Of a stretch of DNA of 13,075 nt, positions 1-6,529 are shown piece after piece. The notes beneath the pieces were generated by a model. That model saw only the letters and a list, made by a program, of their open reading frames with translations, was not told the origin of the DNA and did no database searches. The DNA lies in NCBI GenBank assembly GCA_964411505.1, contig CAYPLH010000083.1:1-13075 (forward strand), read 5' to 3'. Each line of letters begins with the position of its first letter. Within the stretch, counting starts at the first letter, position 1. This DNA is from CAYPLH01 sp964411505 (GTDB lineage: Bacteria; Bacillota; Clostridia; CAYPLH01; DUMO01). Both the position numbers and the translations under genes were made by a program.

Positions 1-79
1 TGCAGTATTGGAGATGATTCTTCATGAAAGAAAAGCTACCTCTGAATAGACACTTCCTCATTTGAAGAAATACCTTCAC
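1..79 (-). CDS. possible 5' end of an unknown gene, cut by the window edge
   Basis: An open frame starts at a GTG (79-77) five bases after a good Shine-Dalgarno AGGAG (89-85). It runs without a stop for 26 codons to the left edge. The visible N-terminus is basic and mildly hydrophobic (begins VKVFLQMRKC) and matches no family I know. It lies about 85 bases downstream of the 190-residue membrane-anchored protein gene on the same strand, so the two could be co-transcribed. A second GTG directly upstream (82-80) is an alternative start but sits too close to the AGGAG. The open length is too short to prove coding, so this rests mostly on the ribosome binding site. Confidence 0.3.
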   Translation of the reverse strand, partial: MKVFLQMRKCLFRGSFSFMKNHLQYC

Positions 80-164
80 CACTGCTCCTGATTTTGGAGT
101 TTTGTGAGTTTGCTATCAGCAGACATATAAAATTGTTAGGCTTGGATATGCTGTCTCAGTACGT

Positions 165-737
165 TTACAACTTTTTCATACTGAATCCTGTATATGGAAA
201 TAATCCCTCATCCATTGAAATTTTTTTAATACGCCAAAAGCTTCCTTCACGAACAAGAGAAAGAACTGCTTTATAATCTCCTGCAGGCCCGGTAGATGTC
301 ATGGTTGAAAATACTAACTCTACAGTGTAGGTATCATTTCCGGTGTCTTCTACCTTTAAAATTTTGTAGCTTTGTACCCAGGGGCTAGACATGCCTGTCA
401 CCCAATTAGGAGCATTTTTCTCAAGCTGCTGTGCATATATTTTTTTAAGCTCGCCAGTCATAACAGAGTATTGCAAAGCTGCACTTCGCATTTTCAGCCC
501 GTTCGCCCATACTGTGGCTGCTTCTTCTGGGGTACAGACGCCTACTTGTTTCATGGCCTCAGTTAATAGCTGGCTTCTAACTTCAAACTTATTTATCTCT
601 GCAGCACTTGCGAAAGAACTTAAATATTTCCAGTTAAAAATGTAGCCTATAAAATTAAAAACTACTACTGAAAGAACTACAATGCACGCAACAATAAAAC
701 CTAGCCATCTTGCCTTTTTAAAAAGAATGATTCTCAC
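165..737 (-). CDS. hypothetical membrane-anchored extracytoplasmic protein, 190 aa
   Basis: I do not recognise the family. A basic N-terminus (RIILFKKARW) precedes one strong hydrophobic helix at about residues 12-34. This is typical of an uncleaved signal anchor, so the remaining ~155 residues probably lie outside the membrane. The region from about 50 to 115 looks helical. The last ~70 residues alternate like beta strands (YKILKVEDTG, YTVELVFS, YKAVLSLV, FWRIKKIS), ending in a pattern seen in NTF2-like and similar small extracytoplasmic domains. That fold assignment is inference. The start is GTG at 737, supported by GGAGGG six bases upstream. A candidate promoter TTGCAA-18-TAATAT lies at 839-810. 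A possible further gene follows on the same strand at the window edge. Confidence 0.75.
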   Translation of the reverse strand: MRIILFKKARWLGFIVACIVVLSVVVFNFIGYIFNWKYLSSFASAAEINKFEVRSQLLTEAMKQVGVCTPEEAATVWANGLKMRSAALQYSVMTGELKKIYAQQLEKNAPNWVTGMSSPWVQSYKILKVEDTGNDTYTVELVFSTMTSTGPAGDYKAVLSLVREGSFWRIKKISMDEGLFPYTGFSMKKL

Positions 738-921
738 AAGAATCCCTCCATAAAATTGTTTGATACTATATTGTATGAAAGATATTGCAGCGTTATTTCA
801 TAAATTATCATATTAGAAAACACAAAGAATTTTTTGCAACTATTTTAAGTCAAACTCATGAATGTAAGAAAAAACAGATACAACCGGGGATGTGATTTTG
901 AAAACCACTACCCTTTAGAGT

Positions 922-942
922 ATTTGGTTAGTTAGCAACCAA
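922..942. other. small hairpin downstream of the 111-aa gene
   Basis: TTTGGTT (922-928) and AACCAAA (936-942) form a perfect 7-bp stem with a 7-nt loop. It lies about 30 bases past the stop of the 974-1309 gene. No T-run follows on either strand, so it is at best a weak terminator or an mRNA-end stem. Confidence 0.25.
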
Positions 943-973
943 ACAACTGATTCTTATGATAACAGTTTTAAGA

Positions 974-1309
974 TTAACCTATACATTCACTAAGTTCATC
1001 AGTTACGTTCTTTAATGCATCTTCAACCGTCCTGAAAATTGTTTCAGGCTTTGTCCTCTTAAAGTGTGGACTGTTAGTAAATTCCTTTACAGGCTTCATT
1101 ATATCCTCTACCCTGCTGTTCTCGAATTCGCAGTCAAAATAGCAGTAAATTAAAGCATATAAGGTGAGATCCTCTCCAAAACTTAAATTGTAATAGTGAT
1201 CCTTAATTTCATAATACTTCTTTGTAAATTTCTGTATCCATTCTTCAGTTTCGTGTTCGGGTATTATGTTGTTTGATTTTACAGCTTTGACTTTTCTCAT
1301 CATAAACAT
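974..1309 (-). CDS. hypothetical small soluble protein, 111 aa
   Basis: This is an unrecognised protein with no signal peptide or membrane helix. It is charged and probably mostly helical. An N-terminal basic stretch (MRKVKAVK) is followed by an acidic and aromatic segment (EEWIQKFTKKYYEIKDHYY) and a central hydrophobic patch around residues 48-60 with two cysteines (YCYFDC). The C-terminal half has two predicted helices. The ATG at 1309 is preceded by AAGGTG seven bases upstream. ATG codons at positions 3 and 4 are alternatives. It follows the Rrf2 gene on the same strand with 189 bases between them, including an AT-rich dyad, so it probably has its own transcription signals. No function can be assigned. 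Confidence 0.65.
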   Translation of the reverse strand: MFMMRKVKAVKSNNIIPEHETEEWIQKFTKKYYEIKDHYYNLSFGEDLTLYALIYCYFDCEFENSRVEDIMKPVKEFTNSPHFKRTKPETIFRTVEDALKNVTDELSECIG

Positions 1310-1446
1310 TACCGTTCACCTTCAACTTTCATAAATAACTTTGTTACTATTACCACAGATTAATATTCACCAAACTGTCTGACAGGATTTTGCAACATTG
1401 TTCAAATCCGAATTCCTATCAGGACTAGTACATATATTTTGCTGTA

Positions 1447-1469
1447 ATACTATATTATATATATAGTAT
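1447..1469. repeat. AT-rich perfect dyad between rrf2-type gene and 111-aa gene
   Basis: ATACTATAT (1447-1455) and ATATAGTAT (1461-1469) form a perfect 9-bp inverted repeat around a 5-nt centre. It lies 30 bases past the Rrf2-type stop codon and about 140 bases upstream of the 111-aa gene. No adjacent T-run supports a classical terminator. It could equally be an operator for the downstream gene. Confidence 0.3.
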
Positions 1470-1498
1470 ACCTAGATAGTAGACATTTAGTTAAAAAA

Positions 1499-1900
1499 TT
1501 ATATTAAGTCATTAAAAGTTATGAACTCAAGTTTGTTTGACACATAATCTCTGATGTCCTTAAAAACACTCACCAGCTTTTGATTTTTCTCTATAGGAGT
1601 GCATTCATAAAAATATACTGAAACAGATTCAACAGGCGCCAGCGCTCCTTCAAAGAGTCTTATTATCTCTGCTAAAGTAATATTAACCGGACTTTTTGAA
1701 AGCTTGTATCCGCCCTTCGGACCTCTTACACTTTTCACATATCCTGTACTTTTTAGTAGAAGCAATATTTGTTCTAAAAATTTCTTAGGAATATTGTTTC
1801 GTTCAGACAGCTCCGATATCTTCATCAGTCCGCCTTCATAATTTCTGGAAAGGTCTATTAAAGCAAGACATGCATATTCAGTCTTTTTTGACATCTTCAA
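1499..1900 (-). CDS. Rrf2-family transcriptional regulator without Fe-S cysteines
   Basis: This is a winged helix-turn-helix DNA-binding protein of the Rrf2/IscR/CymR family, of usual length (133 aa from this start). The family start KMSKKTEYACLAL, the helix-turn-helix IPKKFLEQILLLLKSTGYV and the wing GPKGGYKLSKSP are all clear. The C-terminal half should form the dimerisation helix and sensor region. It has only one cysteine (YECTP), so the three-cysteine cluster site of IscR/NsrR is absent. Sensing must differ, as in CymR-like members. I chose TTG at 1900 because GGAAG (1913-1909) lies 8 bases before it. GTG at 1909 and ATG at 1894 are alternatives. A strong promoter and a palindrome upstream suggest autorepression. 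The nearby anion transporter is a possible, unproven target. Confidence 0.88.
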   Translation of the reverse strand: MKMSKKTEYACLALIDLSRNYEGGLMKISELSERNNIPKKFLEQILLLLKSTGYVKSVRGPKGGYKLSKSPVNITLAEIIRLFEGALAPVESVSVYFYECTPIEKNQKLVSVFKDIRDYVSNKLEFITFNDLI

Positions 1901-1921
1901 TGTATTCACTTCCAGCTTTCA

Positions 1922-1933
1922 GTTAATATTAAC
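1922..1933. promoter_or_regulatory. perfect palindrome GTTAATATTAAC, candidate Rrf2 operator
   Basis: GTTAATATTAAC is a perfect 12-bp palindrome lying just downstream of the predicted transcription start (about 1936) and before the start codon of the Rrf2-type gene. Binding there would block transcription, the usual autorepressor arrangement. The site assignment is inference. Confidence 0.5.
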
Positions 1934-1942
1934 AACAAATAC

Positions 1943-1972
1943 ATTATATAGCGAGAAACAAACCCCTGTCAA
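1943..1972 (-). promoter_or_regulatory. sigma-A-type promoter of the Rrf2-type gene
   Basis: A perfect TTGACA (1972-1967) and a perfect TATAAT (1948-1943) are separated by 18 bp on the minus strand. Transcription should start near 1936, about 35 bases before the chosen start codon. Confidence 0.8.
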
Positions 1973-1994
1973 CATTTGGAACAAACTATTCTAT

Positions 1995-2118
1995 GAACTG
2001 ACCTGTAATAAGTTACTATTCACACCTCCTCTGAGCCCATTAAGTGAACAATTGGGTTTGAACTGACCTGTAATAAAGCTCTTGATTAATTAAAATTTAT
2101 TGGCTTTATTACAGATCA
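1995..2118. repeat. 17-bp direct repeat plus long inverted repeat, possible element remnant
   Basis: GAACTGACCTGTAATAA occurs twice in direct orientation at 1995-2011 and 2060-2076, exactly 65 bp apart. The second copy continues into the left arm of an inverted repeat: TGAcCTGTAATAAAGC (2064-2079) pairs with GCTTTATTACAGaTCA (2103-2118) with one mismatch, around a 23-bp AT-rich centre. No T-run follows, so it is not a simple terminator. It resembles the ends of a decayed small mobile element or repeated operators upstream of the Rrf2-type promoter. No transposase fragment is visible. Confidence 0.55.
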
Positions 2119-2159
2119 AGCTTGTTCAAAACTTCATTGCAGTTAAAATTGTAATATCA

Positions 2160-2243
2160 CTATTTTTTTAAACAACTCATAAAAAACAGGATTATACCTA
2201 AAAACCCCAATAATACAACAACTGATTTTATCTTTTTTAACAT
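2160..2243 (-). CDS. 27-aa single-helix membrane peptide downstream of the anion transporter
   Basis: This is a short ORF with good signals: ATG at 2243, GGAG (2254-2251) exactly 7 bases before it, and stop TAG at 2162-2160. The peptide starts MLKKIKS, has a hydrophobic run VVVLLGFLGIILFFMS and ends CLKK. That is one transmembrane helix with basic ends, shaped like a small membrane-protein subunit. It begins about 20 bases after the transporter stop codon on the same strand, so it is probably in the same transcript. A role as an accessory or stabilising subunit of the transporter is inference. The alternative is chance, but the ribosome binding site plus the classical helix composition argue against that. 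Confidence 0.55.
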   Translation of the reverse strand: MLKKIKSVVVLLGFLGIILFFMSCLKK

Positions 2244-2262
2244 AATATGACTCCGAAAAAAA

Positions 2263-3882
2263 TTAATAGCTAGGCCACGGTAACAGGTTCCAGTATCCAA
2301 AGAAGCATGTTACAAATGTCACCAGTATACATATTACTACAAAAGGAACTCCATATTTTAGAAAATCTCCTACTGTAATAATGTGCTCACCAGTTTCAGG
2401 ATCCCTAGCCATTGAATATGCAATTGCGTTGTTTACTGTACCGCAAATCATAGCATGAGCAAAAGAAGATGTAAATGAACACGCAAGTCCCACTTTCCAT
2501 AGATGTATGCCTGACATCTCGGCCATGGGAAGTACAACAGGTCCCACCGCTCCAACTGTCGCTCCGTCGGACATAAAGTTTGTAATAACTCCTGTTATAA
2601 GGCTAACCGCAAACAGAACAATTCCACCGTCAGCCATGTTGGGCATAATTACTTTCAGTCCTTCAAGAAGTTGATTTGCCATCCACAGCGCACCACCTGT
2701 TGCGTTTAGTACAGTTCCTATAAGGCATGCAGCAGCATATAATAAAACAACATCAATTGCAACTTTATGCTGTAGATCTTTCCATGTCACCACACCAAAA
2801 ACCAGCATTATAAAAACAACTGTAATTGTTGTGCCTCCAAGTCCAAGGGGTCCGCTAAAGAATATCCATAATACGACCTGCATTAAAAACAGTATTGCCA
2901 TTATAAGTTCTTTGCCCTTAAGAGGTCCTATATCCTTTATATTTTCCTTCATTGTAGCCGAAATATTAAAGTCCTTAGCAAGAACTTTTCTACCAGCAGT
3001 AAACCACATATAAATTGCCGTGGTTATTGCAAGAATTGGAACCAGAGGGAACCCATACATCATCCACTCCCCGAAACTGATTGGCATATTATAATCTTGA
3101 AAATAACCTACCATTATTGCAGAACGTCCCCCGACCGCCGGTGATCCTGATCCTCCGATATTTGCAGCAAAGCAAATTCCTAGAAACAAAAACACACCAA
3201 GGTGCTTGTCATGTCGAACACCTGCTTTTTTGCATGCCTGTGTATAGACCAGCATTAAAATCGGCATCATTAAGGCTACCAACGCATGCTCCGAAAAAAA
3301 CGCAGCAAGGACAGCAAGAAGGAGAAAAAACACAAATGCAAAGGACTTCATTCCTTTTACCTTTCCTAGCAGTAAAAATCCTATGCGCTTATCCAATCCT
3401 GTCATTGAAACACCGGCAGCTATGCAGAGTACCCCAGCAATAAACAATACTGCATCTTTCATATAAGCTTGCGATATTTTTGCAAGAGGAAAAAGTGAAA
3501 AAAGATAACATACTACACCGGCAAGTATATCTGTAGCACCAAGAGGAATTGATTCTGTTCCCCATAAAAGTGCGCAAAATAATAGCAGTGCAACAGCTAT
3601 TTTGGCCTTGCCTGCTACGTGAACGGCATCTAGTTTATTTTCACCTTCATACTTCATTACCTTGTTGTACGATTCTACTATTGAAGTAGTTCCTTTCTCT
3701 AACACTGCTCCCATTGGATTTTCCTGTTCCATCAATTCTACCATACTGGCAGGTGGCGGAATGACAATCATAACAACAAACAGCAGCAAAAGTATTACAA
3801 AAATCACAGGTCTTCTCCCCGGTTCTCCTGTTACCCATGCTGGAAGTATGGGTTTTTTAACATTAGTAACTACACTTGACAT
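2263..3882 (-). CDS. SLC13/DASS-family anion (dicarboxylate/sulfate-type) transporter, 539 aa
   Basis: This is a polytopic membrane carrier with about 11-13 hydrophobic segments. It fits the divalent-anion:Na+ symporter family in length and layout: TM1 at 25-42, a ~45-residue loop, then two structural repeats. The conserved NIGGSGSPAVGG segment (241-252) and TNFMSDGATVGAVGPVVLP (434-452) mark the two halves. The family's SNT signatures, which contact Na+ and carboxylate, read SEH (197-199) and SDG (438-440), so coupling or substrate may differ from dicarboxylate carriers such as VcINDY. The ATG is preceded by AAAGGGGGG at 8 bases. A tiny membrane peptide follows on the same strand. The substrate cannot be read from the sequence. 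C4-dicarboxylates, sulfate or other oxyanions are possible. Confidence 0.85.
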   Translation of the reverse strand: MSSVVTNVKKPILPAWVTGEPGRRPVIFVILLLLFVVMIVIPPPASMVELMEQENPMGAVLEKGTTSIVESYNKVMKYEGENKLDAVHVAGKAKIAVALLLFCALLWGTESIPLGATDILAGVVCYLFSLFPLAKISQAYMKDAVLFIAGVLCIAAGVSMTGLDKRIGFLLLGKVKGMKSFAFVFFLLLAVLAAFFSEHALVALMMPILMLVYTQACKKAGVRHDKHLGVFLFLGICFAANIGGSGSPAVGGRSAIMVGYFQDYNMPISFGEWMMYGFPLVPILAITTAIYMWFTAGRKVLAKDFNISATMKENIKDIGPLKGKELIMAILFLMQVVLWIFFSGPLGLGGTTITVVFIMLVFGVVTWKDLQHKVAIDVVLLYAAACLIGTVLNATGGALWMANQLLEGLKVIMPNMADGGIVLFAVSLITGVITNFMSDGATVGAVGPVVLPMAEMSGIHLWKVGLACSFTSSFAHAMICGTVNNAIAYSMARDPETGEHIITVGDFLKYGVPFVVICILVTFVTCFFGYWNLLPWPSY

Positions 3883-3966
3883 AATATGTACCCCCCTTTG
3901 TTATTAGTGTCAGTAGTCGCTTTTTATACGTTACTTTACACTATCATGTTATTACATATTACATTT

Positions 3967-3995
3967 ATATTAGCAAAATTAAACAATAAAGTAAA
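3967..3995 (-). promoter_or_regulatory. candidate extended -10 promoter of the anion transporter
   Basis: TTTACT (3995-3990), a 17-bp spacer and TAATAT (3972-3967) lie on the minus strand, with TGC directly before the -10 (extended -10). It would give a leader of about 80 bases. An overlapping alternative is TTGTTT-17-TGTAAT. Confidence 0.4.
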
Positions 3996-4059
3996 TACAT
4001 TTTTTTCCGAGGAAGTATATAATTTCTCTACATGTCACTATTTTTGATACCAATGTTAG

Positions 4060-4320
4060 TTGAACGAATGTACAAACGTCTATGAGACAGTACTTTACAA
4101 CGAAGCATCTTTTCTCGTATTTGAAATTTACATACTTTGCATTATTATTATTCTGTTAGCTTTTATTCTTAGAATACTACTTGGATTTTTGATTTGTAAA
4201 TTGTATAAAGAGCATCATAAACCTTGTGGCGGTGACGATAACCACGGTAAGAAAAATACTAAACACAAAAAGAAGAATAAGAAAGATGGCGATGGTGGTG
4301 GCATTAATATAATATTCTGA
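4060..4320 (+). CDS. possible small membrane protein with lysine-rich tail, 86 aa
   Basis: This is the only plus-strand candidate gene. An 18-residue polar N-terminus leads into a long hydrophobic segment (about residues 18-48, rich in Ile and Leu: YILCIIIILLAFILRILLGF). A strongly basic tail follows (KKNTKHKKKNKKDGDGGG). One or two membrane passes with a cytoplasmic basic tail are expected. The composition looks like a real small membrane protein. The start is weak: the frame opens with TTG directly after an in-frame TAG, and no Shine-Dalgarno is visible. The 3' end runs into a palindromic repeat (4305-4370), so the last codons and stop are supplied by that element. It may be a truncated or decayed gene. 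No family is recognised. Confidence 0.4.
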   Translation: MNECTNVYETVLYNEASFLVFEIYILCIIIILLAFILRILLGFLICKLYKEHHKPCGGDDNHGKKNTKHKKKNKKDGDGGGINIIF

Positions 4321-4370
4321 TATCGCTCCTAAAAGTCGCTTCGCGTCTTTTAGAAAGGACGGTCATATTA
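4305..4370. repeat. degenerate hairpin element related to the repeats upstream of topA
   Basis: Outer arms TAATAT (4305-4310) and ATATTA (4365-4370) enclose a stem-loop at 4329-4353: CTAAAAG-T-CGC, loop TTC, GCG-T-CTTTTAG. The order ATATT, TGAT, GCTCC, AGTCGCTTcGC is the same as in the element at 9957-10057 (ATATTATGATTGCTCC then AGTCGCTTtGC). This suggests a common family. It overlaps the stop codon of the 86-aa ORF. Confidence 0.5.
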
Positions 4371-4455
4371 CTAGCCTATGTTAACAGGAATGGCTCGGAT
4401 AAAACCGTAATCAAAACAGATTATTGATGAAGTAGCCTCACAAAAGAACAAAATA

Positions 4456-4502
4456 AAAAATGGGCTGTACCAAGTATTTTAAATTAGGTACAGCCCATTT
4501 TT
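4456..4502. terminator. strong bidirectional intrinsic terminator
   Basis: AAAAATGGGCTGTACC (4456-4471) and GGTACAGCCCATTTTT (4487-4502) form a perfect 16-bp stem with a 15-nt loop. The A-run on one side and T-run on the other make it a terminator in both directions. It closes the three-gene sugar operon on the minus strand (last stop at 4549) and any transcript of the plus-strand 86-aa ORF. Confidence 0.85.
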
Positions 4503-4548
4503 AAATATATTCTTCCTTAAAGTAGTCCTAAACAGCCCACTTCTTTAT

Positions 4549-5307
4549 TTAAAACAATCCCATTTTTTTTAGATTATCAATGCTTATCTTAGCACTTTCT
4601 AAAGCCGGTTTGTTCCCTCTATCCTGCTCAATAACAAACCAGTCTATTTCATACTTGTCTTTTAACTGGAAAATTTCCTTAAAATCTATAGTTCCTTCTC
4701 CAATTTCGCAGAAACTTGCTTCTTCGCTGTCTTCCATGTCCTTAATGTGCAATAGGTAAGCTTTTCTGTTATATTTATTCAAAGTCTTTAAAATATCCTG
4801 CCCGCCTTTTTTAACCCAGTATACATCTGCTTCAAAAAAAACTAGATCAGGCTCCAGATTTTCCATAAGAATATCCATTCCCATTTTATCGCCATATTTC
4901 TCAAATTCAAAGGCATGGTTGTGATATCCCAATTTAAATCCATTTTCTTTGAGTATTCTGCCCTTTTCATTCAGTATATCCGCCGCCTTTTTAAAGCCGT
5001 CTAAACTCCTGACCTCCTCCGGAAGGGCGGGGACAACCATATAACGTGAACCCACTATGTCCATATAATTCATATAGAAATCCAATTCATTTTGAACGGC
5101 TCCATATGAAAAATGCATTCCTGCAATTTTAAGACCAAGCTTGTCAGCTTCGGATTTAATTTTCACAGGATCCTGGGTTTTAAAGTCAAAGCCCGAAAGT
5201 TGTATTGCTGGATATCCCATATCTGCTAATACTTTCAAAGTGCCAAAAAAATCTTCTTTAAGTTCATTTCTTACATTATAAAGAGTTATTCCTACTCTGT
5301 TTTTCAT
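4549..5307 (-). CDS. sugar phosphate isomerase/epimerase-type TIM-barrel protein, 252 aa
   Basis: This belongs to the xylose-isomerase-like / AP-endonuclease-2 TIM-barrel superfamily (COG1082), a usual length for compact members. Conserved strand ends carry the expected metal and substrate residues: GYHNHAFEF (127-135, with E134), FFEADVYWV (157-165, with D161), LLHIKD (185-190, with H187), GEGTIDF (203-209) and VIEQD (225-229, with E227). Such proteins bind a divalent metal and isomerise, epimerise, dehydrate or cleave sugars and keto-sugars. The start ATG has GGGGAG 9 bases upstream. It is the third gene of an operon, 37 bases after the Gfo/Idh/MocA dehydrogenase, so it probably acts on the oxidised product of that enzyme. 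The exact reaction cannot be assigned. Confidence 0.85.
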   Translation of the reverse strand: MKNRVGITLYNVRNELKEDFFGTLKVLADMGYPAIQLSGFDFKTQDPVKIKSEADKLGLKIAGMHFSYGAVQNELDFYMNYMDIVGSRYMVVPALPEEVRSLDGFKKAADILNEKGRILKENGFKLGYHNHAFEFEKYGDKMGMDILMENLEPDLVFFEADVYWVKKGGQDILKTLNKYNRKAYLLHIKDMEDSEEASFCEIGEGTIDFKEIFQLKDKYEIDWFVIEQDRGNKPALESAKISIDNLKKMGLF

Positions 5308-5344
5308 AAAATCTATCTCCCCTCAGTTTACCCCAAGTAAAATT

Positions 5345-6508
5345 TTACATGCTATAAGTACCGGATGTATCCAATGTATTTTCATTAGTCTTCTTTTGGA
5401 ATTTCGAATTTCTTATTTTCTCCTGAAGCTTTTCATAGAAAAGATCCTCATTAAAGGGTATATCCACCCAAGAATCAGTCCAGGAAGACAGGTGCATAGC
5501 ATTAGATATCAACAAACCATTAATTCCATCTTCTCCGGGGGCAAGCATTTTGGTCCCTTTTTGAATTGCATTAACCCAATCCTGCATTATACCTACATGA
5601 CTGGTTGTCTCTCCTTTTACAGGTATCTTGCACTCCCAATTTTCTGGCTGACCAAAACCACCTGTATATTCTCTGTTAAATTGTCTTTCAGGTACTCTCA
5701 ATCTCCAAAATGTGATTTCATCGTTTTCCACAACAATTTTGCCTCTGTCACCTGTCACTTCCAATCTGTTTGTTCCCGGTGTTTCTGCAGTAGAAGTTAC
5801 AAATACTCCTGTTGCACCATTTTCATATTCAACAAATGCTGTTACATCATCTTCTACTTCAATATCATGGTACTTCCCATAATAACAAAAAGCTTTAACC
5901 CTTTTTGGCATGCCACAGGTCCATTGCCAGAGGTCGAGATTGTGAGGACACTGGTTCAAAAGAACGCCTCCCCCTTCACCTTCCCACGTTGCTCTCCATC
6001 CACCTGAATCATAGTAGCTCTGTGATCTGTACCAATTCGTAATAATCCAATTGGTGCGTTTAAGTTCGCCTAACTCACCGGACTCAATCAAATCTTTTAA
6101 CTTTTGGAAAACCGGTTTTGTTCTCTGACAAAGCATTATGCAAAACACCTTGTCGCTCTTCTTTGCCAATTCATTCATTTCCCGAACATTCTTCGTGTAA
6201 ACGCCAGCAGGCTTTTCAATTAATACGTGAAGGTTATGCTCAAACCCTTTTACCGCATACGATGGATGTGAATAATGAGGAGTAGCTATAATAACAGCAT
6301 CAATTGAACCTGAAGCATATAACTTATCTACATCTTCAAATACCTGTACTTTTTCGCCAAACTCATCTTTTGCCCATTTAAGTCTTTCCTCTTTTGCATC
6401 GCATACTGCAGTGAGTTCTGCACCTTTGACTTTTCCGTTAAAGATGTTCGAGGCATGTTTACTGCCCATATTACCTATTCCTACTACGCCAATTCTTACT
6501 TTACCCAC
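5345..6508 (-). CDS. Gfo/Idh/MocA-family NAD(P)-dependent oxidoreductase, 387 aa
   Basis: The Rossmann domain starts with GVVGIGNMG (7-15), the dinucleotide-binding turn. ATPHYSH (75-81) and the family signature EKPAG (98-102, with the catalytic-type lysine K99) follow. The C-terminal alpha/beta domain carries GGGVLLNQCPHNLDLWQW (179-196), where H189 fits the usual catalytic histidine position. Members oxidise a hydroxyl of a sugar, inositol or glycoside using NAD(P). The start is GTG at 6508 with AGGAGG 8 bases before it. It sits 21 bases after the first isomerase gene and 37 bases before the second. An oxidation step between two TIM-barrel enzymes suggests a keto-sugar or inositol pathway. 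The length is normal and no key residue is missing. Confidence 0.92.
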   Translation of the reverse strand: MGKVRIGVVGIGNMGSKHASNIFNGKVKGAELTAVCDAKEERLKWAKDEFGEKVQVFEDVDKLYASGSIDAVIIATPHYSHPSYAVKGFEHNLHVLIEKPAGVYTKNVREMNELAKKSDKVFCIMLCQRTKPVFQKLKDLIESGELGELKRTNWIITNWYRSQSYYDSGGWRATWEGEGGGVLLNQCPHNLDLWQWTCGMPKRVKAFCYYGKYHDIEVEDDVTAFVEYENGATGVFVTSTAETPGTNRLEVTGDRGKIVVENDEITFWRLRVPERQFNREYTGGFGQPENWECKIPVKGETTSHVGIMQDWVNAIQKGTKMLAPGEDGINGLLISNAMHLSSWTDSWVDIPFNEDLFYEKLQEKIRNSKFQKKTNENTLDTSGTYSM

Positions 6509-6529
6509 AACTCTTTCCTCCTATATATT

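Noticed and set aside
2025..2030. Strong Shine-Dalgarno-like AGGAGG on the minus strand
   Set aside because: The only nearby start is a GTG one or two bases away that gives a 10-codon frame, too close and too short for a gene.
2103..2262. Terminator for the transporter transcript
   Set aside because: The 2064-2118 inverted repeat has no T-run on either side, so termination cannot be claimed.
5396..6007. Long plus-strand open frame (about 200 codons) opposite the Gfo/Idh/MocA gene
   Set aside because: It is antisense to a well-supported enzyme gene, its translation is low-complexity and Cys/Phe/Ser-rich, and it lacks a ribosome binding site.
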